Part shown: one piece after another, positions 33,480 through 44,720 of the stretch
How positions within the stretch are numbered: position 1 is the first letter of the stretch
How the letters are laid out: every line of letters starts with the position of its first letter
NCBI GenBank assembly: GCA_963978905.1
Contig: OZ022258.1
Location: 39,478,591 to 39,542,590, forward strand
Source: Trichostrongylus colubriformis
Taxonomy: Eukaryota > Nematoda > Chromadorea > Rhabditida > Trichostrongylidae
Direction: 5' to 3'
Length of the DNA stretch: 64,000 nucleotides
Notes under the pieces: model-generated
The model's input: only the letters and a program-made list of their open reading frames with translations
Told to the model about the DNA's origin: nothing
The model's database searches: none
Position numbers and translations under genes: made by a program

Positions 33480-33863
33480 AATAAAAGTTCAATCAATTAC
33501 ATAGTCTTCATCATGGTCTGGAACATATGTCCAGCGATCGGGCAGCTTTTCCATCCCTTTGGCCCGGAACTGCGACGACTGCAACTCGAAAAAGTGGACG
33601 ACTTTAGTTTCGACTTCCGACTGCTCATTGAATTGTTTGTCGCGAAGATGAAGCTCCATGGCGCGAAACAGGTGGTAGTCGGATGGAGCCAAGACTGGAG
33701 GATAAGGGGGTGTGGTAAGACTTCCTATCCAAGTTCGGCAATTTTCCGGCGGCTCTGTTTCGCGATGAGGGGACGGGCGTTGTCGTGGACAAAGCCGCCA
33801 GAAAATTGCCGAACTTCGATGGGGAGTCTTACCACACCCCCTTATCCTCCAGACTTTCCCCAA
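33480..33863 (-). mobile_element. Mariner 3' remnant with inverted duplication
   Basis: The minus strand reads LAPSDYHLFRAMELHLRDKQ, EVETKVVHFFELQSSQFRAK and GMEKLPDRWTYVPDHDED, the C-terminal third of a mariner transposase. At 33700-33858 the second-Asp to third-Asp region is present twice head to head: 60-base arms carrying GGATAAGGGGGTGTGGTAAG face each other across about 35 bases. No TIR found. A family different from the other mariners here. Confidence 0.75.
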
Positions 33864-33869
33864 GAGTGC

Positions 33870-34879
33870 TCACGATGTATACGACATCAGTAGTTGGACC
33901 TTCCCCCGATCGAGTGTTGTTGCCCCTGCTCACCGATTTTGTCCACAAAATAGTAGCGCCATCTAAAATGAACTATAAAGCACGGACGAATAGTTATCCT
34001 CCAAGATACGAGTTTCAGGTCGAGTTCTGAGTGAAAGCGTAGCAAGTAAAACTGCCGTTAATCTGTTCGACGATGTCTTCCGTTAAAATGGAAGGACTGA
34101 CTCCAGTTTTCCGGATACGATAGTCTCATTCAACTGGAAGCTTTCTCTGAAAACGATCATGAAATTGACTGCTTAGATTCACTTCCTTGAAGTGTCCGCG
34201 TTGATCTGTTTTCAGTGGCTCTATGGATTTCCTGGAAAAGACCACCTATAACACAACATCTTACGACATGACGTTCCCGAATCATCTCAGATTTTTAAAT
34301 ATCACTGGACCTTCATCCCTCACAGAAAAGCACTCCTGAATGGTCACCACTTCCTCGCACCTCCCTCATTCAACAGTGAAGGTATAATGACGCCATTATC
34401 TCAGTTTTTAGTTTTTAGATGAGGATGATCAACACTATGGATACTACCCAAGCGCCATTGTTATGAGGGATGTACCCACCAATAAGGCATGACGTGATCT
34501 AGAACTTTCTGGTGAAACCATCTTTTCTTAGGTGATGCGCTCTGATGCTGGCCCCTCTAGCTAAGTCACGATAGGAAAACACAAGGTCCGTTCATCACTA
34601 TTGGGATGCTCCTGTACCGGTGTGGTTCAATGTGAATCGAAGAAACCTTGACAGAGGTCGTTTTAGAAGGAGGCATCTGATTAGAAAGTCTCACAGGGAA
34701 TCTACTTCCCAGCGCTCTAATAGAGACACAGAAATGAGTTCTCTTGACACACGCTGCACCCTGTCCATGTTGGTGGCAGCATCATACTATTTGGATAGTC
34801 TTTTTTCGTTTTTCGTAACGACTTTTGAAGGTTCTGATACATATTCTGGGAAATATCAATAAATTGCCTATAAGCATGG
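33870..34879. other. Intergenic, no gene seen
   Basis: The frame at 34620-34862 (+) is basic at its start and has no recognised motif. Confidence 0.35.
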
Positions 34880-35102
34880 GTGTGTGCCATGAGGACGGAA
34901 AATTCGCTTTCAGGCGTTCAGCGTGCGATGCCATGGTACGAGCTAGCCAGCCATAGAATGGGTCCTAAGGCGATGACGGTATCCTACGACTTATTCTAGG
35001 CGTAATCGCTTCAGAACTCAACATATACGGCGTAAATGGCTCCACCACTGCGTCGCACGCCAAACGCGGCCACTCGAATTTTTTGCCCTAATGGCATACA
35101 CC
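34880..35102 (-). mobile_element. hAT-like MITE (223 bp)
   Basis: Inverted ends GGTGTGTGCCATGAGGACGG and, in reverse, GGTGTATGCCATTAGGGCA. The interior is the reverse of 14435-14656 (shared CGATGACGGT, TTATTCT, GTAATCGCTTC). Length matches to one base. Confidence 0.68.
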
Positions 35103-35439
35103 CTACAAACATAAATAAATAACTCATACTTCATAATCATTAAGTTATCCCTTCTGATTCCTTACGTGCTTCAAACCTATTATTTGAAGACGCGTATTTG
35201 TTACCGAAATTCAAAAAATAGAAGAACAATTTTTTCTTATGGTACTTGCCGCTCTAGCAACGCGCGCTTCGTCCCGTGCGCGCCATGCAAAACGCTTCCG
35301 TCGTCAACGCATCAGTATTTAGTAAGCTCCACTTTCATTAGGATTCTGATCAATGTTAATTAACTGGTAATAATCCTGATAATGATTTTTAGTTTTTGTT
35401 GACTGTTGGTTTCCGCCGCCGCCTGCAATACAAAAGTTG

Positions 35440-35625
35440 TTTAGCTGAGTTATGGGCAAAAGCTTTGGTCTCAGACGAGACTCGAACCCGCACTTCATGC
35501 TTTCCGGGCATAAGATTCTGGGGCAAGGTGAAAGGGTCACGGCAGTGTAGTGTGAATTGGCCCATATCCCCGGAAAGCATGGAGTGCGGGGCCGACTCCC
35601 GTCGGCCACCAATGATTTTGTCCAT
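35440..35625. repeat. Inverted pair of tRNA-like (SINE-type) ends
   Basis: Minus strand at 35520-35460 and plus strand at 35555-35620 carry the same block: CCCGGAAAGCATG, then AGTGCGGG, then a B-box-like segment (GGTTCGAGTCTC on the minus copy, GGCCGACTCCC on the plus copy) and CC at the end. GGTTCGAGTC is the tRNA T-loop/B box. No complete cloverleaf or A box was found, so this is not called a tRNA gene. Possibly two SINE ends head to head. Confidence 0.45.
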
Positions 35626-36415
35626 AGGTCAGCATCCTAATACAAGTCTGATAATCTTGTACTGGGCTGGAACGCAAGCTCAAGTCAGCGAAATGTACAA
35701 TCCTGAATTAGACATAAATTGAAGTGCGCCAGCCGGGATCTCTCAAACTGAACTCTATCTAGCGACTTTTCTGCCATTGCTCAAGGAAAACGAAGTTTTC
35801 GAAGGTGTTTCACTAATTATTTATCTCAGTTTTAATTTTGAAATCGATTGCTGAAGTTGTCTATAGTCGAGTGAAGTCTTCAGAGGAGTTTCAGAAAAAT
35901 CTATGATAAAATCGGTCGGGATAGTCAGATAATAGCATAGAAAGCTATTTAGCTCTAGGAGAAGGGGAAATGGGAATTGGAGCCTCAGCCCCGGCAGGAG
36001 AAGGATCATCGGGATGGGCAAAAGAAATCTACACATGAGTAAAAGGATTCTCACTCACGCAGTTGTTCACCCACACGGAGTTTCTTCTCCCTCGCTAGGT
36101 TTGGGCTAAAGCTTACGGTCCCTCTCCTGAGTTAGAAGATGAAATGCAATCTCCCTCAAACACATGGATATTAACCTCTAAGAACGTATTGTGTAGCAAA
36201 GACATACATATGTCATGTTCATTTCAAGTTCCTTTTAAATTCCTTCGAAAACCTGGATTGGCATTTGGCAACTTTAGTAATTGCTTTTGAACTGAAAATG
36301 AGGTAAACAGATGGCAAACTTCAGCTTGCCTTGAAATTTTCAATAACCTCGCACAGCAAAAGGCCATTTAGCATTTAAGTTTGCATTTAATTTTTTTAGC
36401 ATTTAATTTTGGTAT
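35626..36415. other. Intergenic, no gene seen
   Basis: No motif-bearing frame on either strand. Confidence 0.35.
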
Positions 36416-36482
36416 TGAAACTGAGATTAGGATGTGAGATACTCCTCCGAAAATTCATTGGTCTCACAAAAAGGAATAGCAG
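36416..36482 (+). repeat. Short dispersed repeat (pair of 394-482)
   Basis: GAAACTGAGATTAGGA, CATTGGTCTCA and AAAAGGAATAGCA shared with 394-482. Immediately followed by the mariner at 36489. Confidence 0.55.
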
Positions 36483-36488
36483 TAACTA

Positions 36489-37818
36489 TTAGGTTGGCAA
36501 CTAAGTAATTGCGGATTTTTGTTAGAAAATCAAAGACGTTTTTCCATAGAAATAAATCACCTTATACTGTAATGTATTGCCCGTTTTTATCAATGACCTT
36601 TTGCCATCTTTCAGGTAGCATCATAATTCCGCGTTTATAAAACTTCTAGTTTTTATCAGTAAAAAACTGAGTCAGGTGCGATTTGACCTCATCATCACTA
36701 CTGAAATTTTTACCACTCAAAGAATTTTGCAATGATCGAAACAAAAAGTAATTCGATGGTGCAAGGTCAGGCTTTATGGTGGATGTGGCAAAACATCTCA
36801 TCCAAAATCCATTAATTTTTGCCAAGCGGCCAAAGATGTGTGTGACCTTGCGTTGTCATGACGGAATACAACACTTTTTCGGTTAGATAATGCGGGTCGC
36901 TTTTCTTGAATTGCATTGCTTTTTGTTAATTTGTTAATTGTGATAATTTTTGTTAATTGTGCAATGTAAATTGTTCCAATTAAAATCCAATTTTGTTAAT
37001 TGTGCTATGTAGACATCAGAACTGATCATTCGGTTGGGTGGTAGGAGTTCAAAGTAGACAATTCCTTTGTAATCCCACCAAACTGACAACAAAACCTTCT
37101 TTTGATGAATCCCAGCTTTCGCTCTTGTTTGAGCTGGTTCACCTGGGCGGCTTCACGATCTTTTTCGCTGGACATTAATGTTAACGACCCATTTTTCATC
37201 GCCAGTGATAATTCGTTTCAAAAATGGATCATTTTCATCACGTTTCTTTAGCAAATCGCAGATGTCAATGCGTTGCATTAAATGCGTTTCACCCATATTT
37301 CCAGTTTTGACACGTACCTAAGTTGTTCTAAATGCTTTTCAATACATGTATGTGATACCTGTAGCTTCTCTGCAATCTCGCGTGTTATACTGTGACGATC
37401 CGAATCAAGTATTGCCTTGATTAGGTCGTTGTCAACTCCAACTGGACGACCAGAGCGTTTCTCATCTTTGAGAGAAAAATCGCCAGAACGAAATTAGGCA
37501 AACCAATTTTGGCACTGCCGATCTTTTCGGCACCATAAACAGCACATAACTTTTTGAAAGCTTGTGATGCGTTTTTCCCTTTAAGGAACTGATAAAGCAT
37601 AATATGACGAAAATGAATGTTTTGATTCTCCATTTTTCAGCACACGCCAAACGAAAATAATGCAACCGATCAAGGAACTTTCTTTACTGATTGATAGCAG
37701 GACTGCCTACTATTAGATAACAATATGTGTTTAACATTTGGCCTACGCCAGTAAAGCTAAATATTCAACTGAAGCCATCTATGAGTGAAATCCGCAATGA
37801 CTTAGTTGCCGACCTAAT
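36489..37818 (-). mobile_element. Full-length decayed mariner, third family (1330 bp)
   Basis: TIRs TTAGGTTGGCAACTAAGTAA, TA at 36487-36488 and 37819-37820. The minus-strand transposase begins MENQNIHFRHIMLYQFLKG at 37633 with the first helix-turn-helix (KGKNASQAFKKLCAVYG) and ends MMLPERWQKVIDKNGQY. The third catalytic position reads APSNYFLF, with Asn in place of Asp. Several frameshifts and stops lie between. It is the longest mariner in the window but inactive. Confidence 0.9.
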
Positions 37819-37820
37819 AC

Positions 37821-38885
37821 ATTAGAAACCGCAGAAAAAACCGCAGTACTGGAGAGAGCCTGCCCAGACCTCACGGCTGGTGCGATCTACATATACCACG
37901 TCAGGATTTCAGTGTATGCGTTCCGCCGGTCTGAACTTGCGCTTACGTACTAACTGCTATACTCGCCTATAGCAGATATCAGAAATATGAACATATGATG
38001 CACCTTTTACATTTCTTCATTTTTATATCCTTTCTTCAACGTTTCTTACGTGACACCCTACTCCCTCATTTCTCCCTTGTTTTTTTTCTTTTCACATCAG
38101 AGACCTGACCGCCGTTTTTCCCATTCCATTTCCATTCCATCCCACTGAACCACAAGCGAGACCTGGAACAGAATAATCGAAAAGTCATCAAAAGATATGG
38201 AAGTCAGGATGATATAAAATGGCAAAAGCTGGAGTAAACGGACACGTTATTCACCTCTTTGACTCTCGCTGCGAGAGCTTCCTCCACCCACCACCCCCCC
38301 CCCACGCTGCAAAACTGAGTATCAGTCAAGAAACGGGACCGGTGGTACGTGGCAGTGATACGTAGTTGAACGAAGTGCTCTTCTGCGAAGAAGCTTGGTG
38401 AGCGTGGAATCTACATTTACTCAACCAACCATTTACTTCTACGCTCATGACTCATTGTATGGAATAACTAAGCTTGGGGCGTAGATTTCTTCATTGGTCA
38501 AGAGTCGTAAAGGTAAATTAATGTACACTGACAAACACTTTCTGAGACTTTTATCCATGATCCTTCTCTTATCTTTTATATACTACCTTCTAACCGCAGA
38601 AATCAGCAAGCAGTGACTTGAAGTGGGTGCATATCAGTGTTTTTCATTTATCAAGATAGGTGATTGAGCGACCATAGAAGGAGTGAAAATGAGGGACACA
38701 TCCAACCACCCCCATTTGTGGACATCCTTTGACGTCATTTCGAAATGCAAGATTTAACGAAGGAAGTGTGGAGCTACCTCAAAAATAGTTAACATCAAAA
38801 GCGCTACTAGTCCCATTGATAAATTATGTGATAGATGATCCTCTACGACTAGCGGCCTAGTAGCATAGGGGAATGTCTGGCATTC
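37821..38885. other. Intergenic, no gene seen
   Basis: Contains a C-run at 38293-38304. No exon supported. Confidence 0.35.
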
Positions 38886-38889
38886 GCAT

Positions 38890-39165
38890 TGCAAGGCCAC
38901 GGGGCGTGTGCAGATATGACAGCGAACCGCGTGGCCGCCCGCGGTGAGCGGCGCGGCAAGTGCGAGTACCAGTGGCAGGGCGTGGCAGCCTTCAAGCGAG
39001 GCAGTGTGGCGCGGGTGGAGGAGGCAGGGTGGCATGGCTGGAGGAGGCAGTGTGGCATGGGTGGAGTGCGGAAGTGAAGCAGTCACGCTCTGCCAGGCTT
39101 CCAAGGGCAAATCGATTCGGCAAGTCGTGCTGATGGCGCCACAAGCGGGACGCCGCGAAGCGATT
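38890..39165 (+). repeat. GC-rich dispersed repeat (inverted partner of 23330-23600)
   Basis: Carries GCGTGGCCGCCCGCGGTGAG, a TACCAGTGGCAGGGCGTGGC block and repeated GGAGGCAG/GGTGGCATGG words. Ends near GATTCGGCAAGTCGTGCTGA, which also occurs in reverse at 23365-23385. It sits 60 bases left of a TTAA MITE. Confidence 0.6.
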
Positions 39166-39225
39166 CGCTGTCATATCTGCACACACTCCGAAGCCACGCA
39201 ATTGCCTAACAAAGGAAGGGATTAA

Positions 39226-39648
39226 AGGAACCGGAAGGAGTCCGAAGAAGGAGGAAGATGCAAAGAAATGATCATTTTGTAACGAACATTCAAAGTTAGA
39301 AGCGATAATCGGTGAGAAAACCCGACTCATAAGCGCGGCGCTGTGGTGTGTATTCGCATCACATTCGCATAATCACACTGACTTTCCGCGTTGTCCGCTA
39401 CGGATATGTTCTTTGTAGTCTCGTAGAGTGTATTTCATTCATTTGTGATCATGTGAAATAAGTGAAACAACACACAGCAACAAGCAAGTAAAACAATTAA
39501 GTAAAGAATAAGCGAAAGCGTGAGAAAAAATGTGATTGCAACCGAGACCTAATTAATTCACCTTCGACGTCTCGACAAGATGCCCTGTGTGCACTGCGGC
39601 TACCGTCCTCCCATACCGTAAACCGAAATTGCCCTCCTCCCGGTGTCT
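39226..39648 (+). mobile_element. TTAA MITE, 425-460-bp family (423 bp)
   Basis: TTAA at 39222-39225 and 39649-39652; ends AGGAACCGGAAGGAGTCCG and, in reverse, AGACACCGGGAGGAGGGC. The cleanest copy of the family (others at 16366, 17869, 20017). Confidence 0.78.
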
Positions 39649-39652
39649 TTAA

Positions 39653-40237
39653 GCGGTTACAAGGACTTCTCGAAGTTTAACCTCTGGTGATCTACGTTGA
39701 TGCGTGAGTCAGAGTAGATGGTGATCTTATTATATAGATTGCTTGTACCATATATATTAGCGACCTTCACAGAGATTAGCTGTCTAATTCAAAAGTGGTA
39801 AGCGTTAAATCAAAGAGCTCACCCTTCGACTTTAAAAGTACAGTTAACATTAAAGGAACTATAACAGCGTCAAGCATTATTTGAGAAACTCTCAATGGTA
39901 TTGTGTTCTTCCTACCGGATTTATTTTCTGTTGTATTTCTGAAAGTAGAGGGGCTCTAATTTCCAATCTCAAAAACTTTTTTTACCACAACGTTCAACCC
40001 GCTTAGACATTACGTGGCCTAGTTCAAAGGCAGTAGATGCCGTCGGTTCGTAAAGAAAAGCAGAACGGTCGGCGCTTTATGCGCATTCTTTTTCATTTAC
40101 ACTTAGTTCCAGTATGAATGCGCCTTATCAGGGGGTGAACATTTGCACGTCTATTCTGGATTTGGCAGTAATCTGTTGAGACTGCGACTAATAAGCTCAG
40201 AGGTGCACTCAATCAGCGCTCATCTATTAGCTATTTA
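39653..40237. other. Intergenic, no gene seen
   Basis: No motif or splice-supported exon. Confidence 0.35.
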
Positions 40238-41135
40238 TTAGGTTGATTCATAATAAATCGGACAAATGGTAGTGATGATTTCTAGAGATCATAACTCAGT
40301 AACGAATTAACGAAAATGGACGCGCGAGGTACCGTTGGAATGAGTATAAAAAGCTCTTCAAAGTATCGCAAAATAATCACTCCAAAGTAAATTCATTCCG
40401 CCACAATGCCGCACGATTTCAAGCGGTCCAGAGACCACATCCGCAACGTCATACTATTTATATCGCTATCTGGTCAGGAACCCGCGGATATCGGCAGACG
40501 TCTGATAGAAGTTCACAAGGAGCATGCCCCCGGCAGAAGTACACTGTAGTTGTAGCATTCGAAGTTTGCGTCAGGCGACTATTCCATCGAAGACGAAAAC
40601 CGCGGTTGGTGGAGCGTACACGGCGTAGAGTACTGGGAGCTGCTCGATGAAGGTACCACAGTATCCGCCGACGTCTACTTCGTCAATTACGAGAATTGAA
40701 GGCCAATGTCCAAAGTTCGCTACGGCGGCGGTCACATGTCTACTTCTAGCACGACAACGTGTCTACTTCCACAGACCGCACTTCGCAAGATCGACCAAGG
40801 CCGAGCTGCTGTCGTACAGTTGGACCGTACTTCTATACCCACCGTACTCCCCAGACCTGGCCCCTTCAGATTTCCACCTTTTCTCCCACAGCCAACGCCA
40901 CCTGGACGGCCAAGACTTCAAAACTCGCGACGAGGTCAAGGCGGCACTCGGCAACGTCTTCGAGCTCCAGCTTCCGGCCTTCTGGAGCAAGGGCATCCAT
41001 GATCTGCCTATACCGTGGCAGAAGGTCATCGATAAAGATGGAGTATATTTCAAGTGAATCCCTGTTGTCGTAAAAAAGTTGTACGACAATGATTAAAATT
41101 GGTCAATTTGTCCGATTTATTATGAATCAACCTAA
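40238..41135 (+). mobile_element. Internally deleted mariner, copy B (898 bp)
   Basis: Same element as 27936-28834 in opposite orientation, TA at 40236-40237 and 41136-41137. Transposase start MPHDFKRSRDH at 40406; the longest frame, 40647-41057, holds LLYPPYSPDLAPSDFHLF and GIHDLPIPWQKVIDKDGVYF. The middle of the gene, including the first catalytic Asp, is missing in both copies, so this deleted form itself seems to have been amplified in trans. Confidence 0.88.
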
Positions 41136-41137
41136 TA

Positions 41138-41634
41138 TATACATGGAGGTATCAATAAGTCATTCTTTCTAATCAATATTAGTGATTGATGGATGTAACG
41201 CTGACATCCGCTAATTTGTTGAATTTATTAACCTTAATTTAACATCTCTGAAATTCAACCCTCGTCTGAGGCTACGGAAAAGATCGAACAATTTTTTCTG
41301 AGGCTCTAAAGTTGGATTTCATTATCTTCGATATTAATTTTCTTGGGTCAATTAACAATATGATAATTGAGAGGAAGTTGACCAGTTTTCCCTTATTAGT
41401 GTTAGAGGTTGACCTAGGTTCAGAAGATCTAGATATAGAAAGCTTGACCTCATATAGCTCTTGGTCGAAGGAAGGTTCACGACCCACGACGAGGTAATGG
41501 GACTTCTAGCACTCCTCTAGCAGAACATTTATTATTTCCACCGCATACATACATGGGAAAGGCCATGCATACTAAGCAGTGGAAGAACATGAGGGGCAGA
41601 TTGAAAACAAGCTTACTCACTATACGAATTAGTT
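41138..41634. other. Intergenic, no gene seen
   Basis: AT-rich. Frames at 41272-41497 on both strands show no motif. Confidence 0.35.
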
Positions 41635-41799
41635 CTAACAACGATTCGCTTTATTTTTCCAGCAATAGGGACAGCAGCCAGACGCATTACGTCGAAGCCG
41701 ACATCTGATAAGGGAAGGCATAATCGGAATGTGGTGTGGTAAGTCATTCATAGCTGCTAGGGAAACAACAGCAAGGATTGCTCTGAGACAGGGCTTCAT
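41635..41799 (-). CDS. Small secreted Cys-rich peptide precursor (54 aa)
   Basis: Starts MKPCLRAILAVVSLAAM, a good signal peptide, and ends in a compact C-terminus, LRRNASGCCPYCWKNKANRC. Mature-region cysteines are at residues 33, 42, 43, 46 and 54, with an RR pair at 36-37 that could be a processing site. The sequence TTCCCTTATCAG at codons 28-32 is also a good nematode acceptor, so an alternative model uses only the Cys-rich part as a last exon; an upstream signal-peptide-like exon exists at 42560-42632. Family not recognised. Short ORFs like this arise by chance, so confidence is modest. Confidence 0.35.
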   Translation of the reverse strand: MKPCLRAILAVVSLAAMNDLPHHIPIMPSLIRCRLRRNASGCCPYCWKNKANRC

Positions 41800-41837
41800 G
41801 TTTCGCGTGCTCACAAGGGAGATCTTCCAAAATAGTG

Positions 41838-42240
41838 CAGCGGTTTTTGCATCATGTGGGGGTACATACATTAAGCATACAACTATCCTTCACTTTTCCT
41901 GAGCGGTTCTAAAAATGCTAAAGGAGGAGCGAAAGAAATTTTTTTTCAAAAACGGCGACTTCAGGCACTCATTGTGGCGCGCACTACTTGTAGCGCTGCC
42001 TCAGTGCAGATTAGAGGCTTTTAAATTTCGAGTGGAAATGGAAGCGAATTCCATGGAGGAACAAAGTCTTCCCATTGTCATGCAGCAAAAGTGTATAGGA
42101 GTTCCATGAGCGACATCCAAGATGAGGGTGCTGCAGTAACCTTATGGTGTGGTGGATAAAGCGCTGGACTCTCATTCGAAAGGTAGGCAGGGGCACCGTA
42201 CTCTGGAAGTCGCAAATTCCTTGACAGGAAGGGTTTCGTA
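41838..42240 (+). repeat. Possible tRNA-derived SINE-like repeat, copy 1
   Basis: 41838-42030 matches 57430-57600 in order: GGGGGTACATACATTAAGCA, CTGAGCGGTTCTAAAAATGC, GGAGCGAAAGAAATT, AAAACGGCGACTTCA. Downstream, 42143-42180 reads TGGTGTGGTGGATAAAGCGC and TGGACTCTCAT, like a tRNA 5' half. Copy 2 has a B-box-like GGTTCGGATCCC at the equivalent place. The minus-strand frame 42078-42383 overlaps it and is probably spurious. Confidence 0.45.
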
Positions 42241-42559
42241 TCTGTAGTTAAGCGATGAGCACTAGAATCCAAACTTTCAATAAGCAGATGAGAAGCACAG
42301 GATATCAACATCGAATCCGTGTGAGGAAATGTGGAGTAAATATCATTTTGCTTGAGTCCTGATATTCGCTCGCCAGCGATCAAGAAAGATGTTTTTTGTG
42401 TGGGTAAATTGGCCTCGGACAGGACTCAGACATTAAAACTAGAAATAGAGATATAACTGTTGATTTGTGGATGCCCGTTTTGTTGATTTTTGTTGATTTG
42501 CTTTCATGACAATAAAATGCTAATAGAAAGTTTATATCAGCAAGAATGTATCTGGTACT

Positions 42560-42632
42560 GTAACAACTGAAATGACTACGAGAGTCGTTGACTGCAACCG
42601 TAAAGAGAAGCACTAGTAGCGACATAGCTTTC
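42560..42632 (-). CDS. Possible first exon with signal peptide
   Basis: The minus strand reads MKAMSLLVLLFTVAVNDSR from 42634, then SHFSCYSTRYILADINF. The first 16 residues form a convincing signal peptide. The frame stays open to 42380 but the later part looks non-coding. Could be exon 1 of a gene whose last exon is at 41635-41700, but no matched donor was fixed. Confidence 0.25.
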
Positions 42633-42639
42633 ACTTTCC

Positions 42640-43639
42640 CGTGGTTTTGGTATCACTACCATAACGGCATATGACCTGCCGCTTGATGCAAGTAGAGTTA
42701 TAGGATGAGTAACATACAAGTTCTATATTAAAGGCAGAGCTAGCAATAATTTCCAGCCTCGTAGCTACTATAAAGCTCTGGGGCGCTAAAGAACTTAAAA
42801 GTGAGGAACATTCAGAGAAAACTTTTGAAAACTCTGAAAATTAGGTGTTTCAAACCTTTGGCTTCGACGAATTTGCTGCCTAGAAGCAGGTACTTGGACA
42901 AACTTTCACGTGATAGCATCATCCGATAAGCTTGCTGTTATCATGGGAATTTCCCCAAGCTTATCGTATTACAGTTGATATCTTGCCTCTCATAACACGA
43001 TAAGAGCCACCGCTACCTCGCTTGCTAAATTGTGGATGGATGTAGGTCACCTTGAAAAGGTGGCCACCATCTCACTTATGAGTTCGTTACGCGTTTAACA
43101 CTCACCATCGCGCTGCGATGGCGCCTCATCGTTATGGAAGGGCTTATCTAGCCGCGGATGGAACCAAGACTTTCATATTATCGTGAGCAGTGCCTCCATA
43201 TTGATGCATTGCTATCATAGTGTTTATTAATGCGTGCAAGAACGATATGTCATTCTCCATCTAAGAGAAGAAAAATGGCATCACTGTACTTCAACCATAA
43301 GCTACCCTTATGCCATCTACTAACATACACAATCATTCTATAGAGCTACACAAGGGTTCCATCATATTTAATATGGAGTGGAAGACGAACGCCTGGCGCA
43401 TCCACAGGAAGAGAGTGTTAAACCCCACAGCTAAGCTAGTACATCAGCTAGTACAAACATTGGAACATCTTGTAGGGGTAATAGCTGCTCTAGAGGTTTA
43501 GATCCTGTTTTGACGGCTGTTGCCGTGGCACCTGGCCTGCTAATTGGTCTATGTAGGTCATGGATTTCTTGACAGATAGCTGCAGAGAATCCGGTGCAGG
43601 AAAGATCGTAATTTTTAACTCTCAGGTCTTTCAGGAAAT
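42640..43639. other. Intergenic, no gene seen
   Basis: No supported exon; a frame at 43310-43501 has no motif. Confidence 0.35.
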
Positions 43640-44720
43640 TCTTGCGGTTGGTGACCTTTAACTTCAAGAGCACATATCTCGGCCCACAGGGAACTTTGTT
43701 CAACGAAATGAATTATATGAACTCAAACACTTTTTCCGATGAGATAAGAGAGCCCATGGCGGTTGCGAAAAATTCTGGAGCTTCAGAAGAGATGAATTTG
43801 TTGGGGACTGCTCTGCATGGAGATGGTTCTTGGAACATTTTTTCCGCGTTTCCATATGTTTGAAGAGGTGACAGCCAGTGGGAGCTGGGCCATGTGAAGT
43901 GGCGGATATGACAGAATTTCGTAGTCGAGCTTATTCAGCTCCTTCACCGTTGTTTGCACATCTGGTGTGGGTCGTTCATTGTCGTGAAGAAGGATAAGAA
44001 GGGTAGGTGTTTCCTCTGCTAGCCGATAGTGGGCTCACGTTCTGCAATTTGTGATGCTTCCTGCCTAGCTCTTCGCAGTGCTTTTCAGCCGCAGTAGTCT
44101 CGCCCGGAACAAAGAAGCTATGGTGGACTAGACCAGCCGCTGACCACAATACTGCCATCATGACCTTCTTTCCAAACCGCTCGATCTTCGGAAATTGTTG
44201 AGGAGCTTCATTTGTCTCTAAATACTATGCAGATCTCAATCGGTTGTCACAGAAAACCCATTTCGTATCATACGCTACAATGTAATTGAAAAATGGATCG
44301 TTGTCGTAAAAGAGAAAAGCATGTACAAAATTTCTTCCCAACAGTTCACCTGATCTTGGCTCAGTTTATGCGACACCCACTTGCCAAGTCTTTTTCTTTG
44401 ACCGATCATAAGCTAATGGGTGCTAGTTGTAATTTGCAACGCTCAATTCAAAAGCCGTAGTTTCAAATCATTTGAGGATTCGCTCTCACTAGTGCTTTCG
44501 AACGATCATTATCAAGTTCCGAAGAACTTCCACCGCGTTCACGATCTCCAAGACTCTCATCGCAATCGTGAAACTTTTTGAACCAAATCTGCGCTGTCAG
44601 CGCATTTGTGTTCCAGGTTCAAACACATGGTTGATTTCTCGTGCAGTGTCCGCTGCCTTTCTGCTCAATTTGAGTTGAAATAGAAGAATAGCGCCTATTT
44701 CCAGTCTGCAATTTTATTCA
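43640..44720 (-). mobile_element. Old mariner, SETMAR/Hsmar1-like (cecropia) group
   Basis: The minus strand retains the whole order of a mariner transposase in broken frames. HTH part: NALTAQIWFKKFHDCDESL and ERGGSSSELDNDRSKA. First Asp region: FNYIVAYDTKWVFCDNRLRS. Then KKVMMAVLWSAAGLVHHSFF with VPGETTAAEKHCEELGRKHH, second Asp block ILLHDNERPTPDVQTTVKEL, and a damaged third block. The words WSAAGL..SF..PGET are characteristic of the group that includes the transposase part of SETMAR. Many stops and no TIRs, so much older than the other copies here. Confidence 0.8.

Noticed and set aside
33420..33893. 157-codon plus-strand ORF
   Set aside because: Antisense to the mariner remnant and extended by its inverted duplication.
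35440..35520. Functional tRNA gene on the minus strand
   Set aside because: Only a T-arm/B-box-like part is present; no matching 5' acceptor half, D arm or anticodon stem could be paired.
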